Source: Glandiceps talaboti (lineage: Eukaryota > Hemichordata > Enteropneusta > Spengelidae). From it: a stretch of 64,000 bases of DNA. A program made the translations under genes and the position numbers. Position 1 is the first letter of the stretch; each line of letters opens with the position of its first letter. This document shows, one piece after another, positions 20,388-34,436 of this stretch. The stretch is from positions 173,501 to 237,500 of the forward strand of contig NC_135570.1 of NCBI RefSeq assembly GCF_964340395.1. The letters run 5' to 3'. The notes under the pieces were generated by a model that worked only from the letters and a program-made list of their open reading frames with translations, had not been told where the DNA came from and ran no database searches.

Positions 20388-21979
20388 CATTGATTGATCC
20401 TGTCTGATCAAAGCTTTGCTTTGGTAATTTTAGTAAGACAACAGAGGTATAATCTCCCACTGGTATTTGGCAAGTAAGACCACAGAGGTATAATCTCCCA
20501 CTGGTATAGTAAGAGATACATGTACAGTACATATTCTAAGTCAAAATGACTTGAAGATAGATTTTACAAGTGTTGGTCTTAACACTGATTTCAAATCATC
20601 CTCAGTAGACTTGAAGATAGATTCTACATGTGTTGGTCTTAACACTGATTTCAAATCATCCTCAGTATTACGTGTTGTGCCATTCTCACAAGTCAGAGTA
20701 TTATATTCCAGTTGATTCAATGGAAAATGAGATGGAGATTGTTAAGTGCTGCCTCAAAGAAACTAGTGGTTTTACAATAATGTTTTGTGTCAATGCAGTC
20801 TATACATGTGATAAGCTAGACTGTAAGATTGGCCATGTTGTTGTACCCTCACTGGATCCTCTGTCCCATTTGAAAGGGTTTACCTAAGTTGTGTGAGGGT
20901 GCCCCATCACACCTATACAGACTATATATTTACATGTATTTACAAATACATGACAACTGATTTCTGTTCTTCTTAAACTTCATGTCATTGTAAAGTCATA
21001 AACACATCGCCATATACATGTAGTTGTGCTGTTGCAAACATGACAAAAAAAGTGATATACATGTATATGTGAGTTTTCATGATACTAACCCTGATGCTAA
21101 CTTAAATATGCATGGCCATACTGGATTGCTAAATCACACATACTTGAATTTCTGGAGAACATGAAAATCAAGGATTTTTTGATTTTAGCAATTTTCTGTA
21201 AACAACTACATACTGACCTCTATTCCCATAGATCCACATCCATTGTATGTGGGTTTATGCCCTTTATTCTTCATTGGTTTGGCACCTAAATACAAAATAA
21301 TAAATAAAAAACTATATGTAATTTCAATGTGGTTTCATATTGGCTATAATGTATAATAAAAGAAAATAGTGTGACTCCTGCATGTCAGCTCATATAGTCA
21401 TAACCACGATTCCTGCTATGTTAGATCATAACCATGATTCGTAACGATACAGCATACGGTATAGGAAATAGACTAAACCTAAGCCAACCGGGCCTTTAAA
21501 ATATGCGAGTTGCTTCATAGAAGCAGTATTAGTTAAACATACTTAGGTACTCTAGAATTCATTTCATTACGTTTGTCGTTAGTAAATCGTAGATCAGCTG
21601 AGTGTAGAGAGGCAGCCATCAATATTGGCGATGAGCGTAGTTTCTTTCTACAGCTGTTGGCATAACACATGTGCAAAGTTGCAAGCATCGTTGATGTATT
21701 CCCCTTTATCTATACCACAGTTGTAGTATTGCACCTCAGACCACCAAACATTTGGTGGTCTGAGATTGTACAAAAACTTAAAGACATGCACTCACCGTTT
21801 GGACACTTGTAAACACAGTTTGCCGATGCACTGCCAAATGCATCAAGTAACCCTTCCAATTTTCCTAATCCATCAAGGATACCGTTTGCTGCTTGGTTAA
21901 AATGGTTTGAGTTCTGTTTGCCTCCTAAAACGGAGGAAAAGCTAACTAAGAGACAAAGATATTCGATCGGTACATTCAT
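16619..21979 (-). CDS. PLA2G12: Group XII secreted phospholipase A2, complete, 4 exons
   Basis: Minus-strand coding exons: 21796-21979, 21218-21285, 18820-19000 and 16619-16737, with intron phases 1, 0, 1 and consensus splice sites, giving 183 residues (human PLA2G12A is 189). A signal peptide ([20 protein letters not shown]) is followed by the helical segment and CVYKCPNG. Exon 2 gives the group XII-type Ca2+ loop NGCGS (76-80). Exon 3 has the catalytic motif [13 protein letters not shown] with His100-Asp101 and the Cys pattern [13 protein letters not shown]. Exon 4 has [18 protein letters not shown]. The enzyme would hydrolyse the sn-2 ester of phospholipids outside the cell or in the secretory pathway. 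His is present, so it is like the active G12A form and unlike the His-less G12B. The start is chosen because it is the Met that begins the signal peptide; an in-frame Met further upstream (codon ending at 22147) would bury it. Intron 2 holds a LINE relic and intron 3 a 28-bp minisatellite. Confidence 0.93.
18041..18804. repeat. 28-bp minisatellite, 27 units, in PLA2G12 intron 3
   Basis: Units CCCAGCAAGCCTACATATGT + TATTATCA repeat 27 times (18055-18804) almost without change; one unit has lost a single C. Each unit contains the palindrome ACATATGT. The left edge is a hairpin, TGCTGGGA-ATTGC-TCCCAGCA (18041-18061), whose right arm is the start of the first unit. The array ends 15-16 bp from the donor site of PLA2G12 exon 3 (GTAAGC at 18814-18819, minus). 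Because 28 is not a multiple of three, all three frames are open by chance. Confidence 0.97.
19616..20400 (+). pseudogene. Relic of a CR1/L2-like non-LTR retrotransposon 3' end
   Basis: Frame-shifted, stop-containing remains of the C-terminal part of a LINE reverse-transcriptase [19 protein letters not shown] and [16 protein letters not shown], then near 20160-20300 [21 protein letters not shown] and [12 protein letters not shown]. These match the usual order after the RT domain in CR1/L2-type elements. It ends in a (GATT)n tail at about 20353-20398, as is common for such elements. It lies in intron 2 of the PLA2G12-like gene on the opposite strand. Confidence 0.75.
20432..20667. repeat. Two short tandem duplications (41 bp x2, 60 bp x2)
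   Basis: A 41-bp block starting AGTAAGACMACAGAGGTATA lies at 20432 and 20473. A 60-bp block starting GACTTGAAGATAGATT lies at 20548-20607 and 20608-20667 with only a few differences. Both are inside PLA2G12 intron 2. Confidence 0.9.
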
Positions 21980-23850
<1,871 letters not shown>

Positions 23851-24368
23851 CGCGTGTGTCGTGTTCAGAAATGTCATCGTTAATCACGGAACTACAAGAA
23901 TTCTAGATCTATGGAGCATATAAATAAAAGTTCATCTTTAGAATACAGATCTAAAAATAAATGAATCAATTGGCAAATAACAACATAGAAAGAAATTCAA
24001 TGCTTTTTTTGGCTTTGGTTTAAAATAAACCTTTGATAGGCATACGAAATCAATTTGAAGGCAGGGCAGTATTTATTTTATAACATATAAGCTACTACAA
24101 TGACTTCGACTTTGTTATAAACTTTATAAGTTTACGTTTATACGAATGTTAGAAAATTGATAAATTCAACCATCTACATATGTATGAAATTAACGATGGA
24201 AATGTTATCGTGGTAAAATCGTTTAAATATCACAGGTGTGAAGAAGATATCAGATACTTATCAAACAAGGGGTTGTCACAATGCAATGGTACCACTCACA
24301 TATATTCGCCATTTCTTAGTCGTGGTAACCCTGCAGCACGTCGCCATTTATTTCACTTCATCGGGATT
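23851..24368. other. 5' flank of the amylase gene
   Basis: A TATAAATA sequence lies at 23919-23926, 443 bp before the start codon. It could be a TATA box only if the 5' UTR is long or spliced. Otherwise unremarkable. Confidence 0.3.
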
Positions 24369-26060
24369 ATGAAAATACTATACGTCTTCCTCGTTGTCTA
24401 TTTGGCAACTTGTGTGCGTGGTCGTCGTTCAGCACAAGAATGGAAGGACCGTGTCATTTATCAAGTAAGTAAACTGAGCACTGGAAATTGCAATGTGAAA
24501 AAATCGCATCCATTGAACACCTTCTCATCTATTTTATAGGTTTTACTAATTTCGAAAAATCATCGAGTTTTAGTTATACTCACTAATTTAAAAATAAATG
24601 TTAAACTACGTTCTAGACGAGATCTAGAGGGCAGTATTAGATTATTTTATTGCTTAAATAATGAATTTTACTAGTTTTACTTTTTTTCCCAATTTGATTT
24701 GGATATCGATATGGTGAGACGAATTTTAAAATAAATGAACAAAATGCAAAGCCTGGTGGATTGGTGTTATTGTAGATAAAGTCATCAAGATAGATGGTTG
24801 ACAGATATCGGTATAATTGGATTGAACCAATCCCGTTTGTCTAGTCCTAAATATCTGTTTTGTTTGTACGAAATTGAAGATGACGACATTTGTACCCAAT
24901 TTATCGATATCCTAGCTGTTTATATGTGTATCGACAACAACACTAGTTTGGATATATAAGTTACCTACAGTAATCATACAGCGACTTAACCCTGACCACC
25001 ATATAGTGTCTATAGTGTCTAAGATATAGGGTGTAATTACATAAAGTTAAAGAAACTTCAGACGACCACTGGTCCAGTAACCTATGCTTATGTATAACTG
25101 TAGTAATTAGTCTAGAAATTGTAACTTTTGTTAAATTGTTCTGTTTTTGATTTTGTGACATATTTGGTATAAATACTTGCCACATTAAAGATGCCATTAG
25201 TTTCAGGTACAGACTTGTTTCCAATAATAACGTTCTGAACTTTACAAATATAAATTACTCTCTCATAGAGGTAAGTTCTGTGACTGTATACAAAGCCACA
25301 TTCCGACCACGGAACTAGTTTATGTATGCCAAGAACTTGCAATTGACAATCGATTTGTTTCATATGACATAAACATTCAACTAAGTGTTATTGGAAAGAC
25401 AACAGTGTAATGCAATTTTGGACATAATACTAAATTTAATTGTCATTTCTGTCCGGTAGTCCTTGACAAAGCTAAATCAGGACAATGTAGAATCGTTTAC
25501 ATTTCCTCTCCGCTCTTAAGATCATGACCGACCGATTTGCTGCACCTGGCTCAGCCTCTTGGAATTCATGTGGTAACCTACGAGGATATTGTAATGGTAA
25601 CTTTAGAGGAGTAATTGAACAACTGGATTATATACAAGGTACTCAAAATATTAAAATATTCATTTCAATGAAAGACGAAACTGATACAAATACAACTCCT
25701 TCAAAGTTTTCCTACCAGTAATTTGTTTACATGACTTAAAGTTAACGTTGTGCGGGGGGGGGGGGTTACTTGGGTTTCATTTTGAAATATTTTGAAGAAG
25801 TTCGTGACATATGAGCTACTGAAAGAGTCCTCATCAGGAATTCTATCACATAGATTGTATCAAATGTAAATGTACACCAATCAGACTTGTGACAGATTGT
25901 GTCAATTTAATTTAACAGACAGACAGACAGACAGACAGACATACATACATACATACATACATACATACATACATACATACATACATACATACATACATAC
26001 ATACATACATACATACATACATACATACATACATACATACATACATACATACATACAGGC

Positions 26061-26111
<51 letters not shown>

Positions 26112-29100
26112 TAGATAGACAGAGATATCACTAATATCACATTAAAAAGAAATTCAACAATTTTCTTGTCATTTTCTAACTAGGTATGGGTTTCAATGCA
26201 ATTTGGATTTCACCTTTACCACAACACGTGGAAGGTGATTACCATGGTTACTCTGCAACTGATTTATATACAATTAGTTGGCATTGGGGTGACGAGAAAG
26301 ATTTAAATGATTTAATCGCCGAAGCCCACATGAGAGACATATGGATTATGGTTGATGTGTAGGTGTACATTTTTATCATTATCGTATGACCTCATAATTA
26401 AAAAGACCATTTTTTTTCAAATAAAGTAAAATGATAACGCTGAAGCGTGAGTTTCCCATTTTTGATACTCGCCTATGAACATTACTGGACATTTTTGCAA
26501 TGTTTCTATGTTTTAAACCAGCTATGGTTGTAAAGGGCAATGTTATCTGGCATTGGTCTATGTTATAAACCAGCTATGGTTGTAAAGGGCAATGTTATCT
26601 GGCATTGGTCTATGTTATAAACCAGCTATGGTTGTAAAGGGCAATGTTATCTGGCATTGGTCTATGTTTTAAACCAGTTATGGTTGTAAAGGGCAATGTT
26701 ATCTGGCATTGGTCTATGTTTTAAACCAGCTATGGTTGTAAAGGGCAATGTTATCTGGCATTGGTCTATGTTATAAACCAGCTATGGTTGTAAAGGGCAA
26801 TGTTATCTGGCATTGGTCTATGTTTTAAACCAGCTATGGTTGTAAAGGGCAATGTTATCTGGCATTGGTCTATGTTTTAAACCAGTTATGGTTGTAAAGG
26901 GCAATGTTATCTGGCATTGGTCTATGTTTTAAACCAGCTATGGTTGTAAAGGGCAATGTTATCTGGCATTGGTCTATGTTTTAAACCAGCTATGGTTGTA
27001 AAGGGCAATGTTATCTGGCATTGGTCTATGTTATAAACCAGCTATGGTTGTAAAGGGCAATGTTATCTGGCATTGGTCTATGTTTTAAACCAGCTATGGT
27101 TGTAAAGGGCAATGTTATCTGGCATTGGTCTATGTTTTAAACCAGCTATGGTTGTAAAGGGCAATGTTATCTGGCATTGGTCTATGTTTTAAACCAGCTA
27201 TGGTTGTAAAGGGCAATGTTATCTGGCATTGGTCTATGTTTTAAACCAGCTATGGTTGTAAAGGGCAATGTTATCTGGCATTGGTCTATGTTTTAAACCA
27301 GCTATGGTTGTAAAGGGCAATGTTATCTGGCATTGGTCTATGTTTTAAACCAGCTATGGTTGTAAAGGGCAATGTTATCTGGCATTGGTCTATGTTTTAA
27401 ACCAGTTATGTTTGTAAAGGGCAATGTTATCTGGCATTGGTCTATGTTTTAAACCAGCTATGGTTGTAAAGGGCAATGTTATCTGGCATTGGTCTATGTT
27501 TTAAACCAGCTATGGTTGTAAAGGGCAATGTTATCTGGCATTGGTCTATGTTTTAAACCAGCTATGGTTGTAAAGGGCAATGTTATCTGGCATTGGTCTA
27601 TGTTTTAAACCAGCTATGGTTGTAAAGGGCAATGTTATCTGGCATTGGTCTATGTTTTAAACCAGCTATGGTTGTAAAGGGCAATGTTATCTGGCATTGG
27701 TCTATGTTTTAAACCAGCTATGGTTGTAAAGGGCAATGTTATCTGGCATTGGTCTATGTTATAAACCAGCTATGGTTGTAAAGGGCAATGTTATCTGGCA
27801 TTGATCTATGTTTTAAACCAGCTATGGTTGTAAAGGGCAATGTTATCTGGCATTGATCTATGTTTTAAACCAGCTATGGTTGTAAAGGGCAATGTTATCT
27901 GGCATTGGTCTATGTTTTAAACCAGCTATGGTTGTAAAGGGTAATGTTATCTGGCATTGGTCTATGTTTTAAACCAGCTATGGTTGTAAAGGGCAATGTT
28001 ATCTGGCATTGGTCTATGTTATAAACCAGCTATGGTTGTAAAGGGCAATGTTATCTGCCATTGGACTATGTTTTAAACCAGCTATGGTTGTAAAGGGCAA
28101 TGTTATCTGCCATTGGTCCAGAATAATAGGATCAGGGCCCCACTGATAACATATCTTTCTTAACGTATTTTTATAAGACTTATTATTGTTGATGCTATAC
28201 TTAGGAAATAGGAATAGGAAAGTTGTGTCAATATGTCCTGGTCGAAATCAGCATAAAATGGACATGGAGTCATTCTATTGATTATGATTGGTGATACATC
28301 ACTCAATATAGATAAGACAATTGACAGATTTGAAGGAATGATTTGAAACCTCTTTACTCTTGTTAGTGTGATAATGTTGATACTTATGAAATTGACAGTA
28401 CATGTACATTATAATTTTCCGTTTTGTTAAGGGTGGCTAATCACATGGGTATCGGTGACGTCACAACCTATATTCCATTTGACGAATATGATCATTATCA
28501 CGAATACTGTGAAATCCATGATTGGGGTAATACATGGGAGGTGAGTACAACGTACTCTTTATTTTAGGGTGACCATTATTTTCTTTGTTCCTCATTAATT
28601 TTTCATATCAACTATGGATAGGTCGGTCGATTTAAAAAAAAAAGTTTTTAAAAATTATCTTGTTCATGTTTCTTTTGCTCCTCCCTACCTTCAATTTATT
28701 GGATTCCTGGTGAGACAAGACCTTCCCCAGCTTAAAGAAATGCTCTCTTTGTGAACAAGTTTACTCGCCGCCGCCATGACTGTACATGACGTCGACAGTC
28801 CAGACAAAAATGGGGTCACTCTGAGGGATTGTGTCTTGAAAAGGGTATCCCACTTGGGGGGCCTAACCCTTAGCATCCTTAACTTCGCCTTAAATTCTAT
28901 ACACCTTTCCATAGGATTGTCCCATCCAACTTCCCCAGTCAAAAGGCGACATTTATGTTGTAAACAAATGTTTTATATATCAAAGAGTTTGAGCTTAAAT
29001 GACCAGACTCTTAGCAACTTGACAGCATTATCCTTGTTCACATTCTGATATGTACGGTAGAGGGCAGTGTGATTCAACGATGCCTCATAACGGTAATATT

Positions 29101-32100
29101 TACTAGTAATAGTATTGTTAATAAGGAAAATGTTACAAATTGAATGTCCTCTGGAATAAAAGAAAATGGCGCCCATGGCTTGGTTGTATTGGACAACATT
29201 ATAGTAAATAATGAACGAAATATTTGGATATTATAATATATATGATTGATCACTTTAATTCTATATTCCAGGTGGAGAATTGTTGGTTGTTTGGTCTGCC
29301 AGATCTCGCTCAAGAAAATCCTTATGTAGACAATGAATTATGCAACTGGATTGACTGGTTGTTGACTACATATGACATCGATGGAATAAGAATCGACACA
29401 GTTTCACATGTAATATCAAACATATATGACAAAAACTTGTTTATTCATCTTATCTTTTCATTCATGACAACGAATTAATTATGACGTGTGACATTATGTT
29501 TTCATTTGTAAACTTTTAATAGTGCAACGAATTAATAATTAATTTAATAGGTTAAACACTAATGTGAAAACATTTCGAATTATTGACTTTTCGTGATATT
29601 GATAGAATGATAATGCGTACATTTATTTCAAGGCTTTGAGTCAATTCTGTTAAGCTTTGTTGATTCCAACATTTTGGAGGTTAGTGCATTGAATGTCTAA
29701 CATTCAAAATCTTTTAGTAACCAAAGACCCTGAAAAGGTAAGGAAGGTGAAATGAACTATCCAGAAATAACTTTTTTTTATTTGACACGTTACTGTATTA
29801 ATCATACAGGTACCAAAATGGTTCTGGGAGAACTTTATGGCAGCAGCTAATATCTACGATGTCGGTGAAGTGTACACGAGTGATCTTGATAAAATCCAAT
29901 ACTACATTCCACCAATGGATGCAGCCCTTAACTATCCATTTTACTGGACTATGAAAGATGTACTCATTTATGATAGCAGTATGAGGAACCTTGCCAATAA
30001 ATACAACGAAATGGTAAGTTAGTTGTTTTTTCTCTATATATATATTTCCTGTTAGGACACGTCTAACTTGTAATTATTCTAACTATAACTGTGGATATTG
30101 CTGGGGAATTCGAATGTATAAAATTTCAACGGAATGTTCTAAATGATTATATCCTATATATGTTTCTGTTTCCAGAAATTCCGATTTGGCGCTGATATGC
30201 ATTTAATGGGAACTTTCGCCGATAATCACGACCAAGCAAGATTTTTATGTGACCGTGATTCATGGACATTGTTAGAAAACTACATTATGTTAACTTTGAC
30301 TATGGAGGTAAAGTAGTTTTATATGTACGAAATCACAAATACTGACTTTAACCAGGAATTTCAACAAGCTTCAAGGGCTTATATCAAAGTTTTGGATGAT
30401 TCGAGTCACTTTGATCATAGACGTTGGAGAAATTGATTTTTAAGCAAATTGCTTGCCTCCTAGACACGTTTATATTCTTTCCTCTGAGTCAATTATAGAG
30501 GTCAATGCTTTCATATGTAAGAAAACTAGTACGTGGTTTTTACTCTGAATACTTTAACTGACTATTGAAACTTTGAATTCTGTGGATCCTGACTATGAAG
30601 GTAAAACCTATCGTCTATTGGAAACCATACTTGCTCTTATGTCTGTCTATTAATTAATCTTTTCAAATGTAACCGGCAATGCAAAGGATAACGTTTCTTT
30701 AATTTCCGTGTAAAAAGTAACTATCTCTAATAGTACATATATATAACCCCAAATATGACGGTTATCATCTGTAACAAAAATCTCATTATCTTGGTGATGT
30801 CAACCCTTCTTTACCTAACATTTTCCCTTTACAGGGTATTCCTATAGTTTACTATGGAACGGAACAAGCGTACAGTGGATGTGCTGATCCCGAAAATAGA
30901 GAATCTCTCTACCCGAACTACAACACCGAACATCCACTTTACTGGGTCAGATTTCTACTTGTTCCGACTAATAGTACATCTACATTATTCAGATAGTTGT
31001 TTCTCTTTCTTTTTTATTCAACATCACTGAGACCTTTACTCTCACAGATGTATCCCATAATAGTGTTCTGAGATCGACTGACTGGTTATATTATTTGTCG
31101 TGAATACGTGAGTGGATGTGTATATATGACCCCCCCCCCACCTTCTTGTAATTACTTTGACTAAGTACTTAGCATTTCCAATCCTTGTATTTTTCTTGAT
31201 TTACTAATGTATTTCTATATATTTACCGGTCTATTGCAAACGAGTATTTACAATATCATACCCTTGCATTTTTTACTAGTTCTTGTTTCATAGACAGGGT
31301 AATAATGTACATATATAATGAGGTCATTAACCCCCCCCCCCAGTATATATATGTGCTGAGTATCGTTTCATATTCGATCCCCTATTTACCTTCTGATCTA
31401 TTTTTGGGTTTTCATTTTTTAGCAAATGTAGTAAATTTCATATCATAATCTTCAAGTTTTGGTTTTCCCCTTTCAAAACTTATACTTTACAAATGAAAAT
31501 ATTGCAAAACATAATTGTTATTAAGGTTTTTGAAATGTTGCATTTTTAGAAAATAAAACCCCCAAAATAGAACAACCGTTGTTATACAAAGACAGAATTT
31601 ATAAAAATATGCATATACTGATTATCGGTCACTGCTCTTTTCTTTCCCACAGTTTATAGCTACAACAAATTATTATCGTAGCGTCCTTGGCAGTTCATTC
31701 CTCAACGCTGATCAAGTTGAGAGATGGATTGATGATGATTTCTTCGTCTTCACCAGGAGTGACGTAAGTAATACACACCCTCAACGTTTGTAAAAATCAC
31801 ACCACTGATGATAAATACTATCATATACAATGTTTTTAAAGTCTGTATATGTTTTTTTGTTTCTGTATATGTTGTATGTACGATGAAATCGTTTGGCATT
31901 TCGGAGTCATAATAATTAATACAACATGTTTCCACCTAACAACTATTACGTTATCATTATAATCAAAATAAAGAAAACAATCTCTCCTAATATTTTTGCG
32001 AAATCAATGACGTAACTTGTACTTTGAAAGCGAAAATGGCGATTGAATGAAGATCGTGTAAAAAGATCGGTTGTCCTGATTGCATCATTATCTATGTGAT

Positions 32101-32927
32101 ATGAATTATTTCCATGGTTACATTGATGATAAGTGTATATCCTACAAGATATACATGTATGTATAACCAATTTGATCATGTCGCATTCTTTATGTAAACG
32201 TAATACAAGATTTTGAAATGAATAAAACATACTATTTTGTAAAAGATCTGTGTTGGGATTCGCGGCGCACCACACTCTGCTGTCGTAATAACCATCAGTT
32301 ATTAGTGATGTGAGTTGAGCGCCACCATCGACTATATTTGCAGACTTCAAATTACATATATCCATATTTTATAATATTTTCCAGATGATGGTTTGTTCTA
32401 CAAAGATAGGTGAATGGAATAATCTCTCTCGTAGAATCACTTATCATAACTACCCGATCGGTACCGGTAAGTGTAAACACGTTTCTTCAAGAACAGTCCT
32501 TCTATATTTATGGCTACTGTAGACGGTAACTTGGCAAAACAAAAGAAATATGGATAGACAATACTTTGCTATTTATTTTCCTTATTTACAAAAAAGGAAA
32601 AGGAATGAAAAAAAAATCATAATATTTGAAAAATTAGAGTGAATGAAGTTAAAAAGCTATTTGGACTTTGTTAGATACCGTATTATCAACGTAACAGTCT
32701 ACTGTCATGTATCTTTTAACGTTTACAGCCACTATGCCACATTTAAATCATGTATGTACTTTTTCACTGCAGTTCTTGTCAACATATACAACACTGACGA
32801 CAAAGTGACAGTGGAGAGTTATGGCATTGATATTACCATTATTGGCGGCAAAGCTAAAATCTACCTACCAGAGAGCTATATAACAGCCAACGGTGCTACT
32901 GCACCCAAGAAGCCTATTGCCGAATAA
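24369..32927 (+). CDS. Secreted alpha-amylase, fungal (Taka)-type GH13, complete, 11 exons
   Basis: Coding exons: 24369-24464, 25521-25638, 26184-26358, 28432-28540, 29272-29409, 29810-30013, 30176-30307, 30835-30945, 31653-31763, 32385-32466, 32773-32927; intron phases 0,1,2,0,0,0,0,0,0,1. The product is 476 residues, close to Taka-amylase. A signal peptide (MKILYVFLVVYLATC) precedes IMTDRFA, LDYIQGMGFNAIWISPLP and VANHMG. The catalytic triad of the (beta/alpha)8 barrel is present: Asp208 (IRIDTVSH), Glu232 (VGEV) and Asp299 (ADNHD). The Taka Ca2+ ligands also appear conserved (Asn133, Glu168, Asp177, His212), as do the Cys pairs matching Taka C30-C38 and C150-C164. The aromatic after HGY is Ser, unlike the Trp of Taka. 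The C-terminal beta domain is short and lacks the last Taka disulfide. The enzyme should cleave internal alpha-1,4 bonds of starch or glycogen outside the cell. The exon 8 donor (GTCAGA) is weak. It is unlike the usual animal amylase subfamily. Confidence 0.93.
25917..26120. repeat. Composite (ACAG)n(ACAT)n(ACAG)n microsatellite in amylase intron 2
   Basis: About 6 ACAG units, about 29 ACAT units, then ACAG units again ending in ATAG. The symmetric A-B-A order recurs in other arrays of this window. It ends about 60 bp before the exon 3 acceptor. Confidence 0.97.
26505..28116. repeat. 52-bp minisatellite, exactly 31 units, in amylase intron 3
   Basis: Unit: TCTATGTTTTAAACCAGCTA, TGGTTGTAAAGGGCAATGTT, ATCTGGCATTGG. 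The array is 1612 bp, exactly 31 x 52, with no length variant. Differences are single substitutions, mainly TTTT/TTAT and GCTATG/GTTATG, which recur in several units. It makes up most of intron 3, between the exons coding MVDV and VANHMG. Confidence 0.97.
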
Positions 32928-32951
32928 ACGCTTGAAACTAAATAGATGGAA

Positions 32952-32957
32952 AATAAA
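32952..32957 (+). terminator. Polyadenylation signal of the amylase gene
   Basis: AATAAA, 24 bp after the amylase stop codon, in an AT-rich stretch. A very short 3' UTR is implied. Confidence 0.65.
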
Positions 32958-33117
32958 TTCAATCAAATGATTTTTTAGATGTAATGACATTTTGTATCAA
33001 TTTAGAATGGCAACTATGTAAACTAAGATATGTCATAAAGTCGTGAAATATATCAGGTGTTTAAGTCTATAAATTGTCTGACAGTCTATAGAGTGAGAGA
33101 AAGAGAGAGAGAAGAGG

Positions 33118-33189
<72 letters not shown>

Positions 33190-34436
33190 GGAGAGGAGAA
33201 TGTGAGGAAGGTGCCAAAGACATGAACGATCTTAACTTTCAATTTGCCCCTATATACTGTAATTATATGACTATATACTGAACTCGCTAAAGTAAGTTAC
33301 TGTAGTTGCACTTTTCTCATCATCAAGTAAATCGTCCATTACATCATTATACCAACATTGTCTAAATTGATTCAATTCTCAGAAGTCATTACGTATTAAA
33401 CAGAATCCTGTATTCTGTACTTTGTCAAGTTATATGAAGGAAAGAAAACCGACTTCTTATATGAGACCAGTAGCAGCTAGTATGGTGACAATACCCAATG
33501 GGACGTAGTAGACTTGCTTTGATTTATATCATCAAAATACGTCGTAACATTGGCGCCTCGTCTATTACAGTACATCATAGAGACTGGAGTGTTGTAGCTT
33601 TCTTGTATTGAAACTGATTTCAATTAGAAATAAGTGCATTGAAATCACAGTGACCTGTATTTGTACTGTATAAATCCACTCCATCACTCAGGGTCTACAT
33701 GGTAAATGCATCATAAATGGAACAAATGAATTCTTAAAAAATTCTAAACCTAAAAAATCGACGTCTAATCTTTGCGAGATTAAAGGTGCACAGAAAACCC
33801 AGAGTACTCTCTTATTCAAACCTGTAGAGATAACAAATTTTGAAATCGGTTAGACTAATAGACTTTATCTATGGCTAGCCGTTGTTGTGGATACTCATAT
33901 CACTTTACATTTTCAATAGGGCAATATTTTGGAGTGACCTCTATCTAACATATTTGGGTAAGCTGTTCTCTTCAGCGAGATACTTATATGGATGGATATA
34001 TATATATATAATCATATTCGAAGAAGATATCTGTCCCATCGTATCTGTATGCATTTGTAATGCCTTGTAAAAATAGAATGTTGTCTCGCAGGATTACTAG
34101 TATTGTCATGCTTTATCAAATAACAGACATTGATTGATATCTTGTATTTTTTTTACTACTTTCCCCGTATTGACGCGGCATGCACTGTCACTCAGTAGCA
34201 TATCCATATCCTGCCGTATGATCGACCTCAGTTTTCAGGACAGCAATATAAGGTTACACCGATCTACAATTTGTGTAATTATGAGTAGTGAAAAGTACAC
34301 AATACTGTCAGTGTATATTGTATATGGAATATGAGACAGGCATAGACATGTTTTGATATTTATTTGTTTAATATAACGTGACAACTAATGGCGTCTCGTC
34401 TACAATTCGTGAAGGAGACCGTCCTTTCCCTGTCCT
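32958..34436. other. Intergenic; (AGAC)n microsatellite at about 33117-33188
   Basis: The (AGAC)n tract of about 18 units follows a short (GA)-rich run. Elsewhere no gene or mobile element is recognised. Confidence 0.7.

Noticed and set aside
24180-24368. Upstream in-frame Met extending the amylase N-terminus by 63 residues
   Set aside because: The downstream Met at 24369 begins a clear signal peptide, and the extension has no family match.
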